Assembly (NCBI GenBank): GCA_018607135.1
Contig: JABBCA010000083.1
Span: 1 to 50,990, forward strand
Direction of reading: 5' to 3'
DNA from: Opitutales bacterium
GTDB taxonomy: Bacteria; Verrucomicrobiota; Verrucomicrobiia; Opitutales; Coraliomargaritaceae
Length of the DNA stretch: 50,990 nt
The position numbers and the translations under genes are program-made. Position 1 is the stretch's first letter; each line of letters starts with the position of its first letter. The notes under the pieces are model-generated. The model saw only the letters and a program-made list of their open reading frames with translations. It was not told the origin of the DNA and did no database searches. Below, in pieces: positions 28,661 to 37,755 of this stretch.

Positions 28661-30541
28661 CTTACGCTTTCGACTCGCAGCTTCCAGATGCACCATCAAA
28701 ATGCTGATATCGGCAGGATTCACCCCGCTGATTCGACTCGCTTGTCCCAATGTTCGCGGAGCGATCTTTTTAAGCTTTTCTGCACTCTCACTGCGCAATC
28801 CCTTGACCTGGGTATAATCAAAACCTTCAGCCAATCGAATATGATCGATATGACGCATTTTCTCTATCTGCTTCTTCTCACGCTCTAAGTAACCCTTAAA
28901 GACCACACGGTAGTGAACTTCCTCACGCACCTCACGCGGTGCCGCTTTAAGCTCCTCAGGAAAGTCCTCTTGAGAACGAGAGCGCCGTAAATGCAGTGCG
29001 TAGGGCTCCCCCTTAACGCGCTCAACTTCCAAGCGCTCAACCCATTCAGAAATCGCAAGTGATTTCATTTCAATCCTCTTAAGCCTATCACTATCAATTA
29101 GTTGCAAATCCTTGGAGTGTTCTAAAAGTCGCAATTCAGCGCTAGGATGGTTAAATAATAAACGATGCTCTGCACGACTTGAGAACATACGATAGGGCTC
29201 TTGAGTGCCCTTAGTCACGAGGTCATCAATCAAGACACCGAGATACGCCTCATGACGTTTCAACACCAATGGCTCCCCTCCCCTAAGCTTCTGAACGGCA
29301 TTGACACCAGCAACCAAACCTTGACCCGCAGCTTCCTCATAACCTGAGGTGCCATTGATCTGCCCTGCGAAAAAGAGGTTCTCCACCTTCTTAGATTCTA
29401 GCGTCGGAAAGAGCTGCGTAGGGGGCGCAAAATCATACTCCACTGCATACGCAGGTCGCAACATGTGGACACTCTCTAAACCATCAATACTGCGTAGCAT
29501 ATCGAGCTGAACCTCGAAGGGTAAACTAGTTGAAAGACCGTTGATATACCACTCATTTGTATTTCGCCCTTCAGGCTCTAGGAATAACATGTGACGGTCC
29601 TTATCCTCGAAACGAACAAACTTATCTTCGATACTCGGGCAATAGCGTGGACCCGTGCCTTCGATCTGACCAGAATACATCGCAGACAGGTGTAAATTAT
29701 CCTTCACTACCTGTCGCGTCTTCTCTCCGGTATAGGTCATCCAACAAGAGACTTGTTTATCACCAGGCAACCAACCCAGCTTCTCTTGACCGAAATGTTC
29801 CACGTGGAACAAATCTTCTTCGCCACGGGTATCGTAGAATGCAAACAAAGTGGGTTCGGCATCTCCAAGTTGCTCCTCTAAGCCTGTAAAATCGATGCTA
29901 CTACCGAGAATACGCGCGGGCGTGCCCGTCTTGAGACGCTCCAGCTCGATGCCAGCCTCCAAGAATGAACCAGAGAGCCCCTTCGCTGAAAAATCTCCCA
30001 TACGGCCCCCCTCGTTCGTATTCTTGCCGACATGCATTAAGCCTCGGAGAAAGGTTCCCGTAGTGACCACCACGGTCTTGGCATAAAAATCGACATCCAA
30101 GTTAGTGCGCACACCGACGACTTTATCTCCATCGAAGATTAAGCCCTGCACCATCGCTTGAAACAGATCTAAATTCTGCTGCAGCTCTATCACGTGTTTC
30201 ATGCGATACTGATAAGCCTTCTTATCACACTGCGCCCGTGGCGCTTGCACTGCAGGCCCCTTGGAAGCGTTTAACAAACGAAACTGTATCGCAGTCGTGT
30301 CCGTGTTGATCGCCATTTCACCACCTAGTGCATCGATCTCACGCACCATGTGGCCCTTGGCCTGCCCACCAATTGCAGGATTGCAGCTCATTTGGGCAAT
30401 TGTGTCTAAATTTCCAGTCAGCATGAGCGTGTCCGCACCCAATCGCGATGCCGCTAGCGCGGCTTCACATCCCGCGTGACCTGCACCACAAATAATGACG
30501 TCATATGGCTGATTAGGCCCGAATTTAAGTCCACCACTCAT
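28652..30541 (-). CDS. mnmG: tRNA uridine-5-carboxymethylaminomethyl modification enzyme, FAD subunit
   Basis: With MnmE it installs the (carboxymethyl)aminomethyl group at C5 of wobble U34 in certain tRNAs, using FAD, NADH and a folate one-carbon donor. 629 residues from the ATG at 30541. The Rossmann FAD motif [20 protein letters not shown] is at the N-terminus. Conserved MnmG blocks follow: [42 protein letters not shown] and SSRAEHRLL. Its ATG overlaps the mnmE stop codon (ATGA), so the two partners are translated as a coupled pair. A TTG 12 nt upstream is possible but would only extend the overlap. Confidence 0.97.
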   Translation of the reverse strand: MSGGLKFGPNQPYDVIICGAGHAGCEAALAASRLGADTLMLTGNLDTIAQMSCNPAIGGQAKGHMVREIDALGGEMAINTDTTAIQFRLLNASKGPAVQAPRAQCDKKAYQYRMKHVIELQQNLDLFQAMVQGLIFDGDKVVGVRTNLDVDFYAKTVVVTTGTFLRGLMHVGKNTNEGGRMGDFSAKGLSGSFLEAGIELERLKTGTPARILGSSIDFTGLEEQLGDAEPTLFAFYDTRGEEDLFHVEHFGQEKLGWLPGDKQVSCWMTYTGEKTRQVVKDNLHLSAMYSGQIEGTGPRYCPSIEDKFVRFEDKDRHMLFLEPEGRNTNEWYINGLSTSLPFEVQLDMLRSIDGLESVHMLRPAYAVEYDFAPPTQLFPTLESKKVENLFFAGQINGTSGYEEAAGQGLVAGVNAVQKLRGGEPLVLKRHEAYLGVLIDDLVTKGTQEPYRMFSSRAEHRLLFNHPSAELRLLEHSKDLQLIDSDRLKRIEMKSLAISEWVERLEVERVKGEPYALHLRRSRSQEDFPEELKAAPREVREEVHYRVVFKGYLEREKKQIEKMRHIDHIRLAEGFDYTQVKGLRSESAEKLKKIAPRTLGQASRISGVNPADISILMVHLEAASRKRKSQ

Positions 30542-31896
30542 TTCCCAATACAAAATTGTTTAAATAGGCTATCAAGCATACGCTCATTATCAACCTTACC
30601 CACGACTTGCCCAATAAACTCAACCGCATCCCGTAAATCAGCAGCGACGAGCTCAGTAAGCTCCAAGTCACTGAGTTTATCAGATGCGAGCTCTAGCGCA
30701 TCTCGTGCAGCGCCCAAAGAACTAGCGTGGCGTGCATTCACAATGACGCCGTCTGCATTTGGCAGCTTTAAACCAGCTTCAATGGACTTCTGCCACATCG
30801 AACGCAGTTCACTAAGCCCTTTACGCTCCAATAAAGATAAACGTGCATGCTGAAACTCACTCAAGAATTCAACATGGTCAGCTGCGCCTGGTAAATCTGT
30901 CTTGTTTTCAATAACAATTGTATTCGCGGCATTCATCCGAGATAGCAATGCATCTGGCAGGGTAGGGGACTGACCGGCAGCATCTAGCATGAGTAAAAAG
31001 AAGTCTGCGGTCTCCGATTGTTGGATGGTGTGGTCAATACCGAGCTGCTCAATCGCGTCGCCTGCCTCATGTAATCCAGCTGTATCCAAAATTTCGATAC
31101 GCCATGGACCGACCATTAGAAATGCCGAAACATAATCACGCGTTGTGCCTGGAATGTCACTAACTATCGACCTTTCAGCGCCAGTAAGTGCATTTATCAA
31201 GCTACTCTTACCTACGTTTGGTTCGCCTACAATGAGTGTCTTTATGCCCTCGTGAAGTAGGGCAGAGTAGTGCTGAGTCTCTATCAATTCGTCAATGTCA
31301 TTGATTAGATTACGAAGGTCTTGAGCGGGGCCTGCTTGATTCTCATCAGGTAGATCCTCCTCTGGAAAATCAATATAAGCCTCTAAGTGAGCCATGACCG
31401 CGAGTAAGCGCTCAGTCAGCTCACTCATTTTACGACCTACCGAGCCATGTAACTGACATTGTGCCACTTCGATACTTCGCTCGGAGCGTGCACGGATCAA
31501 ATCAGAAACCGCCTCTGCTTGGCTTAAATCCATCTTTCCATTCAGGAAAGCAGTGCGCGAAAACTCACCTGGCTCCGCAGGACGGCATCCACGAGCCAAT
31601 AAGTCCTCCATAATCATCTGCACAATCAAGGGATTACCATGCGGCGCGATCTCCAACATGGCCTCACCAGTGAACGATTTCCCCTGTTCAAAGAAGGTAA
31701 TGACACAGTCATCGACATGCTTCCCTTTGATATCCATATAGTTACCAAAGTGAGCGTGACGAGGCTTGAGTTTAGAATCACGCGCGAACACAGCCATGCC
31801 CAATTCAGGGCATGCAGGACCGCTCAGGCGGATCACTGCTATTGCAGATTCACCAGCTGGCGTTGAGAGTGCGACGATCGTATCGGAAGCGGGCAT
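30538..31896 (-). CDS. mnmE: tRNA uridine-5-carboxymethylaminomethyl modification GTPase
   Basis: GTPase partner of MnmG in wobble-uridine modification. 452 residues. The N-terminal folate-binding domain ([21 protein letters not shown]) precedes a helical domain interrupted by the G domain. The G domain has P-loop GEPNVGKSS, switch [12 protein letters not shown], and NKTD for guanine recognition. The C-terminus FCIGK keeps the family CI(L)GK ending with the functionally important Cys. It overlaps mnmG by 4 nt (ATGA) and follows recA after 181 nt on the same strand. Confidence 0.97.
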   Translation of the reverse strand: MPASDTIVALSTPAGESAIAVIRLSGPACPELGMAVFARDSKLKPRHAHFGNYMDIKGKHVDDCVITFFEQGKSFTGEAMLEIAPHGNPLIVQMIMEDLLARGCRPAEPGEFSRTAFLNGKMDLSQAEAVSDLIRARSERSIEVAQCQLHGSVGRKMSELTERLLAVMAHLEAYIDFPEEDLPDENQAGPAQDLRNLINDIDELIETQHYSALLHEGIKTLIVGEPNVGKSSLINALTGAERSIVSDIPGTTRDYVSAFLMVGPWRIEILDTAGLHEAGDAIEQLGIDHTIQQSETADFFLLMLDAAGQSPTLPDALLSRMNAANTIVIENKTDLPGAADHVEFLSEFQHARLSLLERKGLSELRSMWQKSIEAGLKLPNADGVIVNARHASSLGAARDALELASDKLSDLELTELVAADLRDAVEFIGQVVGKVDNERMLDSLFKQFCIGK

Positions 31897-32010
31897 AATG
31901 AGAGTCCGCTAAACTCGCTAAATCGGGCGCAGCGTCAAGTGCACATGTCACTGATTGACTAGGACTAGCAAAATAAATGCGCGATTTTTAGAGCTTCAGA
32001 ATCGAATCAA

Positions 32011-32050
32011 CGAAAATCTATAGGCTAGATTACAGCGGTATCTCGCTGTA
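32011..32050 (-). terminator. Possible weak terminator downstream of recA
   Basis: Two adjacent stems are present: TACAGCG/CGCTGTA (32031-32050, 6-base loop) and AATCTA/TAGATT (32015-32031, 5-base loop). On the minus strand they are followed by ATTTTCGTT, a poor T-run. They lie just after the recA stop and could reduce read-through into mnmE. Not a convincing intrinsic terminator. Confidence 0.3.
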
Positions 32051-32077
32051 GAACCGCTATATTTAGTGAATTATCGA

Positions 32078-33145
32078 CTATTCTTCCACTTCATTGGTGC
32101 CAGTGATCGAATCACCACCTTTAGGGTGCACTTTCTCTAAAATCAACTGAGTGAGCTCATTTGCTAATTTTGCATCTTCTTGAATGGCTGTTTTTGCAGC
32201 CTCACGACCTTGACCCACCATCTCACCCTTATACGAGATCCAAGAGCCTTTCTTTTCTAGAATCTTATGCTCGACACCGAGGTCCACCAAGGAGCCAGAA
32301 TGTGAGATACCTTCATTATACATAATGTCGAACTCGGTCTCTGTGAATGGGGGAGCGACCTTATTCTTCACCATTTTGATGCGAGTGCGATTACCGACCA
32401 CCTTACCAGCAGATTCTTTAATTTGTCCGATCCGGCGAATATCCATACGAACGGATGAAAAGAATTTCAGCGCACGACCACCTGGTTGCGTTTCTGGACT
32501 GCCGAACATCACCCCAATCTTTTCACGAATTTGATTGGTAAACAGCACCACACATTGCGATTTGCTAATAGCTGCGGTCAAACGACGCATTGCTTGACTC
32601 ATCATACGCGCTTGCAAACCAACGGTTGTATCACCCATCTGCCCATCAAGCTCATTCTTTGAAACAAGGGCCGCAACTGAGTCGACTACGATAATGTCCA
32701 CTGCACCTGAACGAATCAAAGTTTCAGTGATATTCAGCGCGTCTTCGCCACTCTCTGGTTGCGAAACCATCAGGTTATCTAGATCAACACCAACTATTTT
32801 TGCATATCTTGGATCGAGCGCGTGCTCTACGTCGATGAAAACAGCGTTGCCGCCTTCTTTCTGTGCTTGAGCGATTACACTTAAGCAAAAAGTCGTCTTA
32901 CCTGAGCTTTCTGGACCATAGATTTCGCAGATACGACCACGAGGTAATCCACCGACACCTAACGCTAAGTCAATCGCGATAGAACCGGTAGAAATCACAT
33001 CGATCTCCATTTTGGTTGCCTCACCAAGACGCATCAATGCACCGGGGCCAAATTGCTTGTTGATACCAGACATCGCGAGATCGAGGTTCTTGCGATCAGC
33101 TTCAGGGTTACGTGCAGTCTTTTGAATTTGTGCTTTAGCGGCCAT
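32078..33145 (-). CDS. recA: Recombinase RecA
   Basis: Forms filaments on single-stranded DNA for strand exchange and promotes LexA self-cleavage in the SOS response. 355 residues from the ATG at 33145 ([13 protein letters not shown]). A longer frame to 33211 adds residues not typical of RecA and would overlap ogt. Walker A GPESSGKT is at about 77-84. Also visible are [24 protein letters not shown] and [12 protein letters not shown]. The C-terminus is acidic (GTNEVEE). It is divergent from ogt, and a perfect inverted repeat lies 82-114 nt upstream of its ATG. Confidence 0.98.
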   Translation of the reverse strand: MAAKAQIQKTARNPEADRKNLDLAMSGINKQFGPGALMRLGEATKMEIDVISTGSIAIDLALGVGGLPRGRICEIYGPESSGKTTFCLSVIAQAQKEGGNAVFIDVEHALDPRYAKIVGVDLDNLMVSQPESGEDALNITETLIRSGAVDIIVVDSVAALVSKNELDGQMGDTTVGLQARMMSQAMRRLTAAISKSQCVVLFTNQIREKIGVMFGSPETQPGGRALKFFSSVRMDIRRIGQIKESAGKVVGNRTRIKMVKNKVAPPFTETEFDIMYNEGISHSGSLVDLGVEHKILEKKGSWISYKGEMVGQGREAAKTAIQEDAKLANELTQLILEKVHPKGGDSITGTNEVEE

Positions 33146-33204
33146 AGGTCTAATTGTTGGTGTTAATCGTTTCTTTTTGATCAAAATTGGAATATTGACC
33201 CCAC

Positions 33205-33744
33205 ATGGCAAGTATAAATGATAATTTGTTCACTATTTCTAAGCAACAAGTAGTGAACATAGATGTAGGTTGTCGAATCATGACTCGATGGGGACCGATT
33301 CAAGCGCATTTTTCTGAAAAGGGTCTCTCGCATCTCTATTTTGATCATTCCACGCATAATGAAATCACAGGAGAGACTATAATAAGAGACGCCTTCCTAG
33401 ATTGGCTGAGTCATTTCGAGTCGCTCTCAGCCGACAAACGTTTCGAGCTGTTGGATCTGCAAGGCACTGCCTTTCAACAGTCCGTTTGGAGGGCACTGCT
33501 CGAAATACCCTTTGGCAAAACCGTCAGCTACAACTATATCGCTGGGGAAATAGGTAAACCTAAAGCAAATCGAGCGGTCGGCACAGCGGTCGGGGCGAAT
33601 CCGATCACAGTATTGATTCCTTGCCATCGTGTGCTTCAAGCATCGGGTGCTGTGGGAAATTATCGCTGGGGAGCCGATAGAAAGCTCGCATTACTTGACG
33701 CCGAGCAGGAGGCAGGCTCTGATTTGCTCAGATTATTTAAATGA
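33205..33744 (+). CDS. ogt: Methylated-DNA--[protein]-cysteine S-methyltransferase
   Basis: Suicide repair protein that moves methyl groups from O6-methylguanine to its own cysteine. Up to 179 residues. The active-site motif IPCHRV has Cys140 in this numbering. The helix-turn-helix part reads [23 protein letters not shown], followed by [12 protein letters not shown]. The start is uncertain. The ATG at 33205 gives a normal length, but an internal ATG at 33280 would leave the inverted repeat 33227-33259 in the promoter region. The gene overlaps the next one by 4 nt (ATGA) and is divergent from recA, so the two DNA-repair genes share a regulatory region. Confidence 0.94.
   Translation: MASINDNLFTISKQQVVNIDVGCRIMTRWGPIQAHFSEKGLSHLYFDHSTHNEITGETIIRDAFLDWLSHFESLSADKRFELLDLQGTAFQQSVWRALLEIPFGKTVSYNYIAGEIGKPKANRAVGTAVGANPITVLIPCHRVLQASGAVGNYRWGADRKLALLDAEQEAGSDLLRLFK
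33227..33259. promoter_or_regulatory. Perfect 9-bp inverted repeat between recA and ogt, candidate operator
   Basis: TGTTCACTA (33227-33235) and TAGTGAACA (33251-33259) are exact reverse complements with a 15-bp centre. They lie upstream of recA and at the start of the divergent ogt. The outer TGTTC/GAACA halves resemble half-sites of some LexA boxes. If ogt starts at 33280 the repeat is non-coding and could control both repair genes. If ogt starts at 33205 it lies inside codons 8-19. Confidence 0.45.
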
Positions 33745-34166
33745 GCGAACCCAATCCAAGCACACCAATCAACCAACAAACCGCAGACGGCCTACGCTAT
33801 GCTCGTTGGGCGGGTCATTTATTGGGTATATTGCTCATAGGTCTCGCGATTAAGAACTTGTTGGTCGGAGCGATGGGAACCTTCACCGCCGTCCAAACCA
33901 GCTATTTTATTATTTACGGGCTCCTGCTCAACGCACCGTTCACCAAAGTGCCCGATGCTTATTGGAAACGCGTCTATGCAGTGCTAATCGCTCTCTCCTT
34001 TCTTTTTGTGTTTCTCATGATCGCGACCGTGATGTTTGCCTACATGGCGGCAGCAGATCGCGGGGAAAAACTCGGAGTGCCTGGCTTTGAAGGCACGCTC
34101 ATCTTCCTCGCGCTGTTGCAGGTGCCGGTGATCTTGTTTCAACGCAAACCAGACCTGCTTGATTGA
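33741..34166 (+). CDS. Multi-pass inner-membrane protein of unknown function
   Basis: Not recognised. 141 residues with four hydrophobic segments (about 23-43, 54-65, 80-103 and 118-133), short loops and a polar N-terminus ([17 protein letters not shown]). The last residues, QRKPDLLD, are charged and probably cytoplasmic. Its ATG overlaps the ogt stop (ATGA) and its stop overlaps the next start (TGATG), so the three genes form one coupled transcript. The operon gives no clear functional hint. Confidence 0.8.
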   Translation: MSEPNPSTPINQQTADGLRYARWAGHLLGILLIGLAIKNLLVGAMGTFTAVQTSYFIIYGLLLNAPFTKVPDAYWKRVYAVLIALSFLFVFLMIATVMFAYMAAADRGEKLGVPGFEGTLIFLALLQVPVILFQRKPDLLD

Positions 34167-34813
34167 TGGCAACCCCCTACAAACACATCATCTGGGACTG
34201 GAACGGCACCTTACTCAACGACACCTGGTTGTGTGTTGAAGTGCTCAATGGTCTACTTGCTAAACGCGGACGTGAGCCGATCACTGAAGCCACCTACCGA
34301 CAAAACTTCGGCTTTCCAGTAATCCACTTCTACGACTATTTAGGCTTCGATACCGATACTGATAGCTTTGAAAAAGTGAGTCATGAGTTTATTGGCGACT
34401 ACGAAGCTCGTTGGCTCGAAGAGACCAAACTGCACCCCCAGACCAATGAAATCTTGGCCCAGCTGAGCAACAGCGGACACACGCATTCGGTGCTCTCAGC
34501 CGCGAAGCAAGAAGCACTCGAATTTGGTATCGAACATTTTGGTTTACGCTCTCACTTCACAGGTCTCATGGGTGCCGACAATATCTACGCAGAGGGAAAA
34601 GTAGGGCAGGGAATGCGTTGGATCCAACAACTCCAATGGGAGCCGCAAGAGGTGGTGCTCGTCGGAGATACCTTACACGATTTCGAAGTCGCCGAAGCCA
34701 TGGGCACCCACTGCATTTTAATGGCACATGGGCATCACACCCCAGACAGACTGGCAAAAACGGGAGCGCCCGTTGTGCATAGCTTGGAAGAGCTTGTGAA
34801 ACTCTTGCACTAA
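34166..34813 (+). CDS. HAD-superfamily hydrolase, phosphoglycolate-phosphatase-like
   Basis: Predicted cytoplasmic phosphatase of 215 residues. Motif I is DWNGTLLND, with Asp11 as nucleophile and Asn where the second Asp of DxDGT usually stands. Asn at this place is found in some Gph/HAD relatives. A helical cap follows, with motif II in HTHSVLSAAKQE and motif IV in VVLVGDTLHDFEVAEAMG. This pattern fits the phosphoglycolate phosphatase/beta-phosphoglucomutase group; the substrate cannot be told. Start ATG at 34166 overlaps the preceding stop. A HAD phosphatase in an operon with ogt would fit clean-up of repair products such as phosphoglycolate, but this is only inference. Confidence 0.88.
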   Translation: MATPYKHIIWDWNGTLLNDTWLCVEVLNGLLAKRGREPITEATYRQNFGFPVIHFYDYLGFDTDTDSFEKVSHEFIGDYEARWLEETKLHPQTNEILAQLSNSGHTHSVLSAAKQEALEFGIEHFGLRSHFTGLMGADNIYAEGKVGQGMRWIQQLQWEPQEVVLVGDTLHDFEVAEAMGTHCILMAHGHHTPDRLAKTGAPVVHSLEELVKLLH

Positions 34814-34988
34814 TTTGCTCAAAATACGTTTGCCAATGGCAACATTGAACATTGCTAATACGTGTTGAGAAGCGCTGCACTAGGCGAACCTCAACAACAT
34901 TACATCCGAACACTACCGGACACTCACCGCGTCTTTGACGAACCCCATTCCGGGCGTTCTCCGCGAAACGAGACATTTTTTACATCCT

Positions 34989-36491
34989 ATGGACATTGCT
35001 ATTGTCACTGGCGCCGAGACACCACTCGGTCTCCGGATCATTGAAGGTTTGATTCAGCAGGGCTGCCGTGTGCATGGCATCGGCAACAACCTCTCGAAAG
35101 TCACTTACGCAGATCGTAACTTTATCGCACACGCGATCGACGTCAGCGACCTCACCGCAGTTCAAAAAACTGCCAGCGAAATCCTCGAGAAAGAGGGCGC
35201 GCTACACATTTTGATCCATGCGATCGATGTCACACCTGGAGGCAGTTTTGAAAACCTTCCCGTCGGAAATTTAGAAGCAATCTTGAAGATTGGCTTGCTC
35301 GGCCCAGTAATGCTCACGCGCATGGCATTGCCGAACTTGCTCCGCTATCGCGGGCAACTAATCAACGTGATTCCAGCCAACAAAAGCGGTCATGCGCCCA
35401 GCGCAGTCAATGCACTCATCGAAGGTGGACTGCGCGAAATAAACACCGCTCTCTTTGACCAAGCACGGGATGCAGGTCTCAAGCTGACCAACCTCATTCT
35501 ACGTCAAAACACCGAACTTCCTGCTGCGACCATCAGCGACGATCAACTCAATCAAACGCGAATCGATCTCGAACAAGTCGCCCGCACCATTGATTACTTG
35601 CTCAACGCCAACGAATCCAATGTTCCCAACGAAATAACTTTGCATCCGCGCTTGAGCCAAGATGCCACTAAAGCACTTCCAGAAGCTCCACTACCCGTAG
35701 ACCCTTACAACGCAATCGTGCTCCCTCCAGCAGAGTATTGCCCACCAGAGCAGCCAAAGATTCCAACCAAACAGCCGGAGAGTATCAGTCGGACCATTCC
35801 ATACAGCGATGAGGAAATGGAGGAGAAAATCGCCGCAGCGATTGAAGATTTTGAAGAGCACCCCGAGCGCTACGAAGCTAAGGCTGAGAAACCAGCGCCG
35901 AAGAAGCACCACGACAATAAACCGCAAAACCAAGACGCAGAGAGTGGCTCGTCCAAGCGTCGCCGAGGCCGTCGCCGTGGAGGTCGTAATCGCAACCGCA
36001 ATCGTGAAGAAAACGAGTCTCAAGCTCCACAGCAGAGTGAAGCACAAAATAAGCAGAGTCAGCCAAATCCGCAGAAGACGAGCGACTCAAAAGCAATTGC
36101 AAGTCCGACTGAGCAAGAACAATTTATCAGCAAGAAGCCAAACAATCGCCGCCGCCGTGGACGCAAGCCAGAACAGGCTAAAGGCAATACCTCTGTCCAA
36201 GCTCCTGCTCACAAAGAAAGCACAGCTTCGAAGCCAAAATCGGAAAAAACATCAAAGCCAGCACCTAAAGAGACACAGGTTGATACAGCTGCACCAAAGC
36301 CTTCCGAGTCTAAGCCAGTAAAGAAAAAAGCAGCTAAGAAAGTCGTAGCTAAAAAGACAGCGACTAAGAAATCAGCAAAGAAAACTGCGGCGAAAAAGAC
36401 GCCAGCAAAGAAGGCTGCCAAAAAAGCTGCGAAGAAGACCGCCAAGAAAACGGCCGTTAAAAATACGGCTACTAAGGGATCATTAGATTAG
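34989..36491 (+). CDS. Degenerate short-chain dehydrogenase fused to a histone-H1-like basic tail
   Basis: 500 residues from the ATG at 34989. Residues 1-217 have an SDR Rossmann fold: VTGAETPLG at 6-14 fits TGxxxGxG loosely, and AIDVSDL fits the adenine-ring Asp. The usual NNAG reads HAID, and the catalytic Ser…Tyr-x3-Lys region reads INVIPANKSGHAPSAVNALI with neither Tyr nor Lys in register, so catalysis is unlikely. An acidic, Pro-rich linker (about 230-300) follows, then Arg-rich patches (KRRRGRRRGGRNRNRNR near 323; RRRRGRK near 387). The end is about 50 residues of Lys/Ala/Thr repeats (KKTAAKKTPAKK…), as in histone H1 and bacterial Hc1-like proteins. It probably binds DNA or RNA. No frameshift joins the parts. 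A longer frame to 34935 is possible. It is 175 nt after the HAD gene. Confidence 0.85.
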   Translation: MDIAIVTGAETPLGLRIIEGLIQQGCRVHGIGNNLSKVTYADRNFIAHAIDVSDLTAVQKTASEILEKEGALHILIHAIDVTPGGSFENLPVGNLEAILKIGLLGPVMLTRMALPNLLRYRGQLINVIPANKSGHAPSAVNALIEGGLREINTALFDQARDAGLKLTNLILRQNTELPAATISDDQLNQTRIDLEQVARTIDYLLNANESNVPNEITLHPRLSQDATKALPEAPLPVDPYNAIVLPPAEYCPPEQPKIPTKQPESISRTIPYSDEEMEEKIAAAIEDFEEHPERYEAKAEKPAPKKHHDNKPQNQDAESGSSKRRRGRRRGGRNRNRNREENESQAPQQSEAQNKQSQPNPQKTSDSKAIASPTEQEQFISKKPNNRRRRGRKPEQAKGNTSVQAPAHKESTASKPKSEKTSKPAPKETQVDTAAPKPSESKPVKKKAAKKVVAKKTATKKSAKKTAAKKTPAKKAAKKAAKKTAKKTAVKNTATKGSLD

Positions 36492-36536
36492 TCACTGAAT
36501 TTTGTAGTTAGCCACTTCGCTTCGCTACATGAGCGC

Positions 36537-36554
36537 GCGGACCTCCGTGTCCGC
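36537..36554. repeat. Short palindrome, REP-like
   Basis: GCGGAC-CTCCGT-GTCCGC is a 6-bp stem with a 6-base loop, GC-rich against its surroundings, in the 161-nt gap between two convergent genes (SDR fusion and GGCT). It resembles the short intergenic palindromes spread in many copies through some genomes. Other copies of this exact unit were not seen in the window. Confidence 0.4.
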
Positions 36555-36652
36555 ACACGCCGCCGAGATTTAGAGCGTTTCTCAAAAGTCATAGCGCCTA
36601 TTTTGAACCTTCAGATCGCACAATACTCGGCACGGTGGCCGACGCTCCCGTA

Positions 36653-37057
36653 TCATACTGGCCAGTCGCCACTCTCGATTAAAGTGCCTTTGTGCTGCCT
36701 CAAGGTAGTTTCCGTCATTTCATAGGCCCAGAAATCACCGAGTGATTCACCAGCCGGCGTGTAACACGGCACTTTCAAGCGAATGTATTCGTTTTGCTCC
36801 ATCGGTCGATTCGCCTCGTAGCCCTCAAGCCAATCCAATTGTTCAAGATCTTGGCGACTCGCAAAGGTCAGCAAACAACCCTGCACCCACCTGTCACCAC
36901 GCAACAACAGTCCAGGATAACCTAAATGTAGATCGTAAAGCTCACCGCGTATCTTAGCGGGCTGCACTTCACTTACTTTGCCCTCGCAAAACCGCGGCCA
37001 ATAATGACCACCTGGTTTTAAGGTGCCATACACAAAGACTGTAAACGGTTCATACAT
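36653..37057 (-). CDS. Gamma-glutamylcyclotransferase-like (AIG2/GGCT-fold) protein
   Basis: 134 residues from the ATG at 37057; a TTG start at 37117 is less likely. The signature FVYGTLKPGG near the N-terminus and the segment WLEGYEANRP with a conserved Glu mark the GGCT/AIG2-like fold. Members cleave gamma-glutamyl amino compounds to 5-oxoproline, or handle gamma-glutamylamines. The real substrate cannot be told from the sequence. It is downstream of the ahpCD terminator on the same strand, so it probably has its own promoter. Confidence 0.85.
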   Translation of the reverse strand: MYEPFTVFVYGTLKPGGHYWPRFCEGKVSEVQPAKIRGELYDLHLGYPGLLLRGDRWVQGCLLTFASRQDLEQLDWLEGYEANRPMEQNEYIRLKVPCYTPAGESLGDFWAYEMTETTLRQHKGTLIESGDWPV

Positions 37058-37164
37058 AAGTGATAATGTCGCTAACTTTCTGGAAGGCTGCGCAGTGTCG
37101 TAGCTGGACGCGACCAATGGCTCTTTTTAAGATTCTGCGCTTGCGACAAAGCGCAACCCTTCAA

Positions 37165-37203
37165 AACAAAAAAAGAGGCTCCGCACATCGCGGCGCCTCT
37201 TTG
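37165..37203 (-). terminator. Rho-independent terminator of ahpC-ahpD
   Basis: AAAGAGGC (37172-37179) pairs with GCCTCTTT (37195-37202). On the minus strand the stem is followed by a T-run (complement of 37168-37174). It starts 23 nt after the ahpD stop codon. Confidence 0.8.
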
Positions 37204-37225
37204 AAAGAATAAATGGAAAGATCGC

Positions 37226-37750
37226 TTATACGATTTCAAGCGCGACTGCCACTCCGTGCAAAATCGCTGAAATACGCACGGCGTCGTGAATATTATCCTC
37301 ACTCAAACCATCCTTCTTCACAGCAGCTTCGTGTGCTTTTAGGCACATTTCACAACCAGCCAAGGCAGCAGGTCCAATTGAAAACAACTCAAAATTCGCC
37401 TTCGACGTCGCGACTTGCTGCATACGCATCATACGCAAATTAGCAGGGCGTTGATTGTAAGCTTCCGCATTCATCAAGTGACGAAACCGATAATAAATCG
37501 TGTTCATACCCATGATCGAAGCCGCACCGCGCGCATCTGCGATAATCTCCGCAGAAATACCTGCCGCTTGTGCATCAGCTAAAAGGGCAGCAGTCAACTC
37601 TGGCTTACGAATGTAATAAGCCGCAGCGAGCGCTGTGCCCCAAGTTTGCTCTGCATTTAACGATTCACCACCAAGCACACGCTTGAGGTTAATACGCAAA
37701 TCCTTCGCTTCTTCAGGAAGCTGAGAAAGTAGTTCAGCGGTCTTTTCCAT
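37226..37750 (-). CDS. ahpD: Alkylhydroperoxidase AhpD-type reductase
   Basis: Carboxymuconolactone-decarboxylase-fold protein of 174 residues. In mycobacteria AhpD hands electrons from lipoylated dehydrogenase subunits to AhpC. The active site is complete: Glu121 in FELFSIGPAALAGCEMCLKAH, Cys133, Cys136 and His140, matching the Glu-Cys-x2-Cys-x3-His arrangement of M. tuberculosis AhpD. It starts 5 nt after the ahpC stop, so the pair is cotranscribed and ends at one terminator. No ahpF is present here, which fits AhpD as the reductant for AhpC. Confidence 0.93.
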   Translation of the reverse strand: MEKTAELLSQLPEEAKDLRINLKRVLGGESLNAEQTWGTALAAAYYIRKPELTAALLADAQAAGISAEIIADARGAASIMGMNTIYYRFRHLMNAEAYNQRPANLRMMRMQQVATSKANFELFSIGPAALAGCEMCLKAHEAAVKKDGLSEDNIHDAVRISAILHGVAVALEIV

Positions 37751-37755
37751 ATTGA

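Noticed and set aside
35691-36445. Minus-strand frames that look like hydrophobic membrane proteins (rich in Phe, Ala, Leu)
   Set aside because: They are the reverse reading of Lys/Ala and Arg-rich codons of the SDR-histone-tail fusion; AAG/AAA codons read backwards give Phe/Leu.
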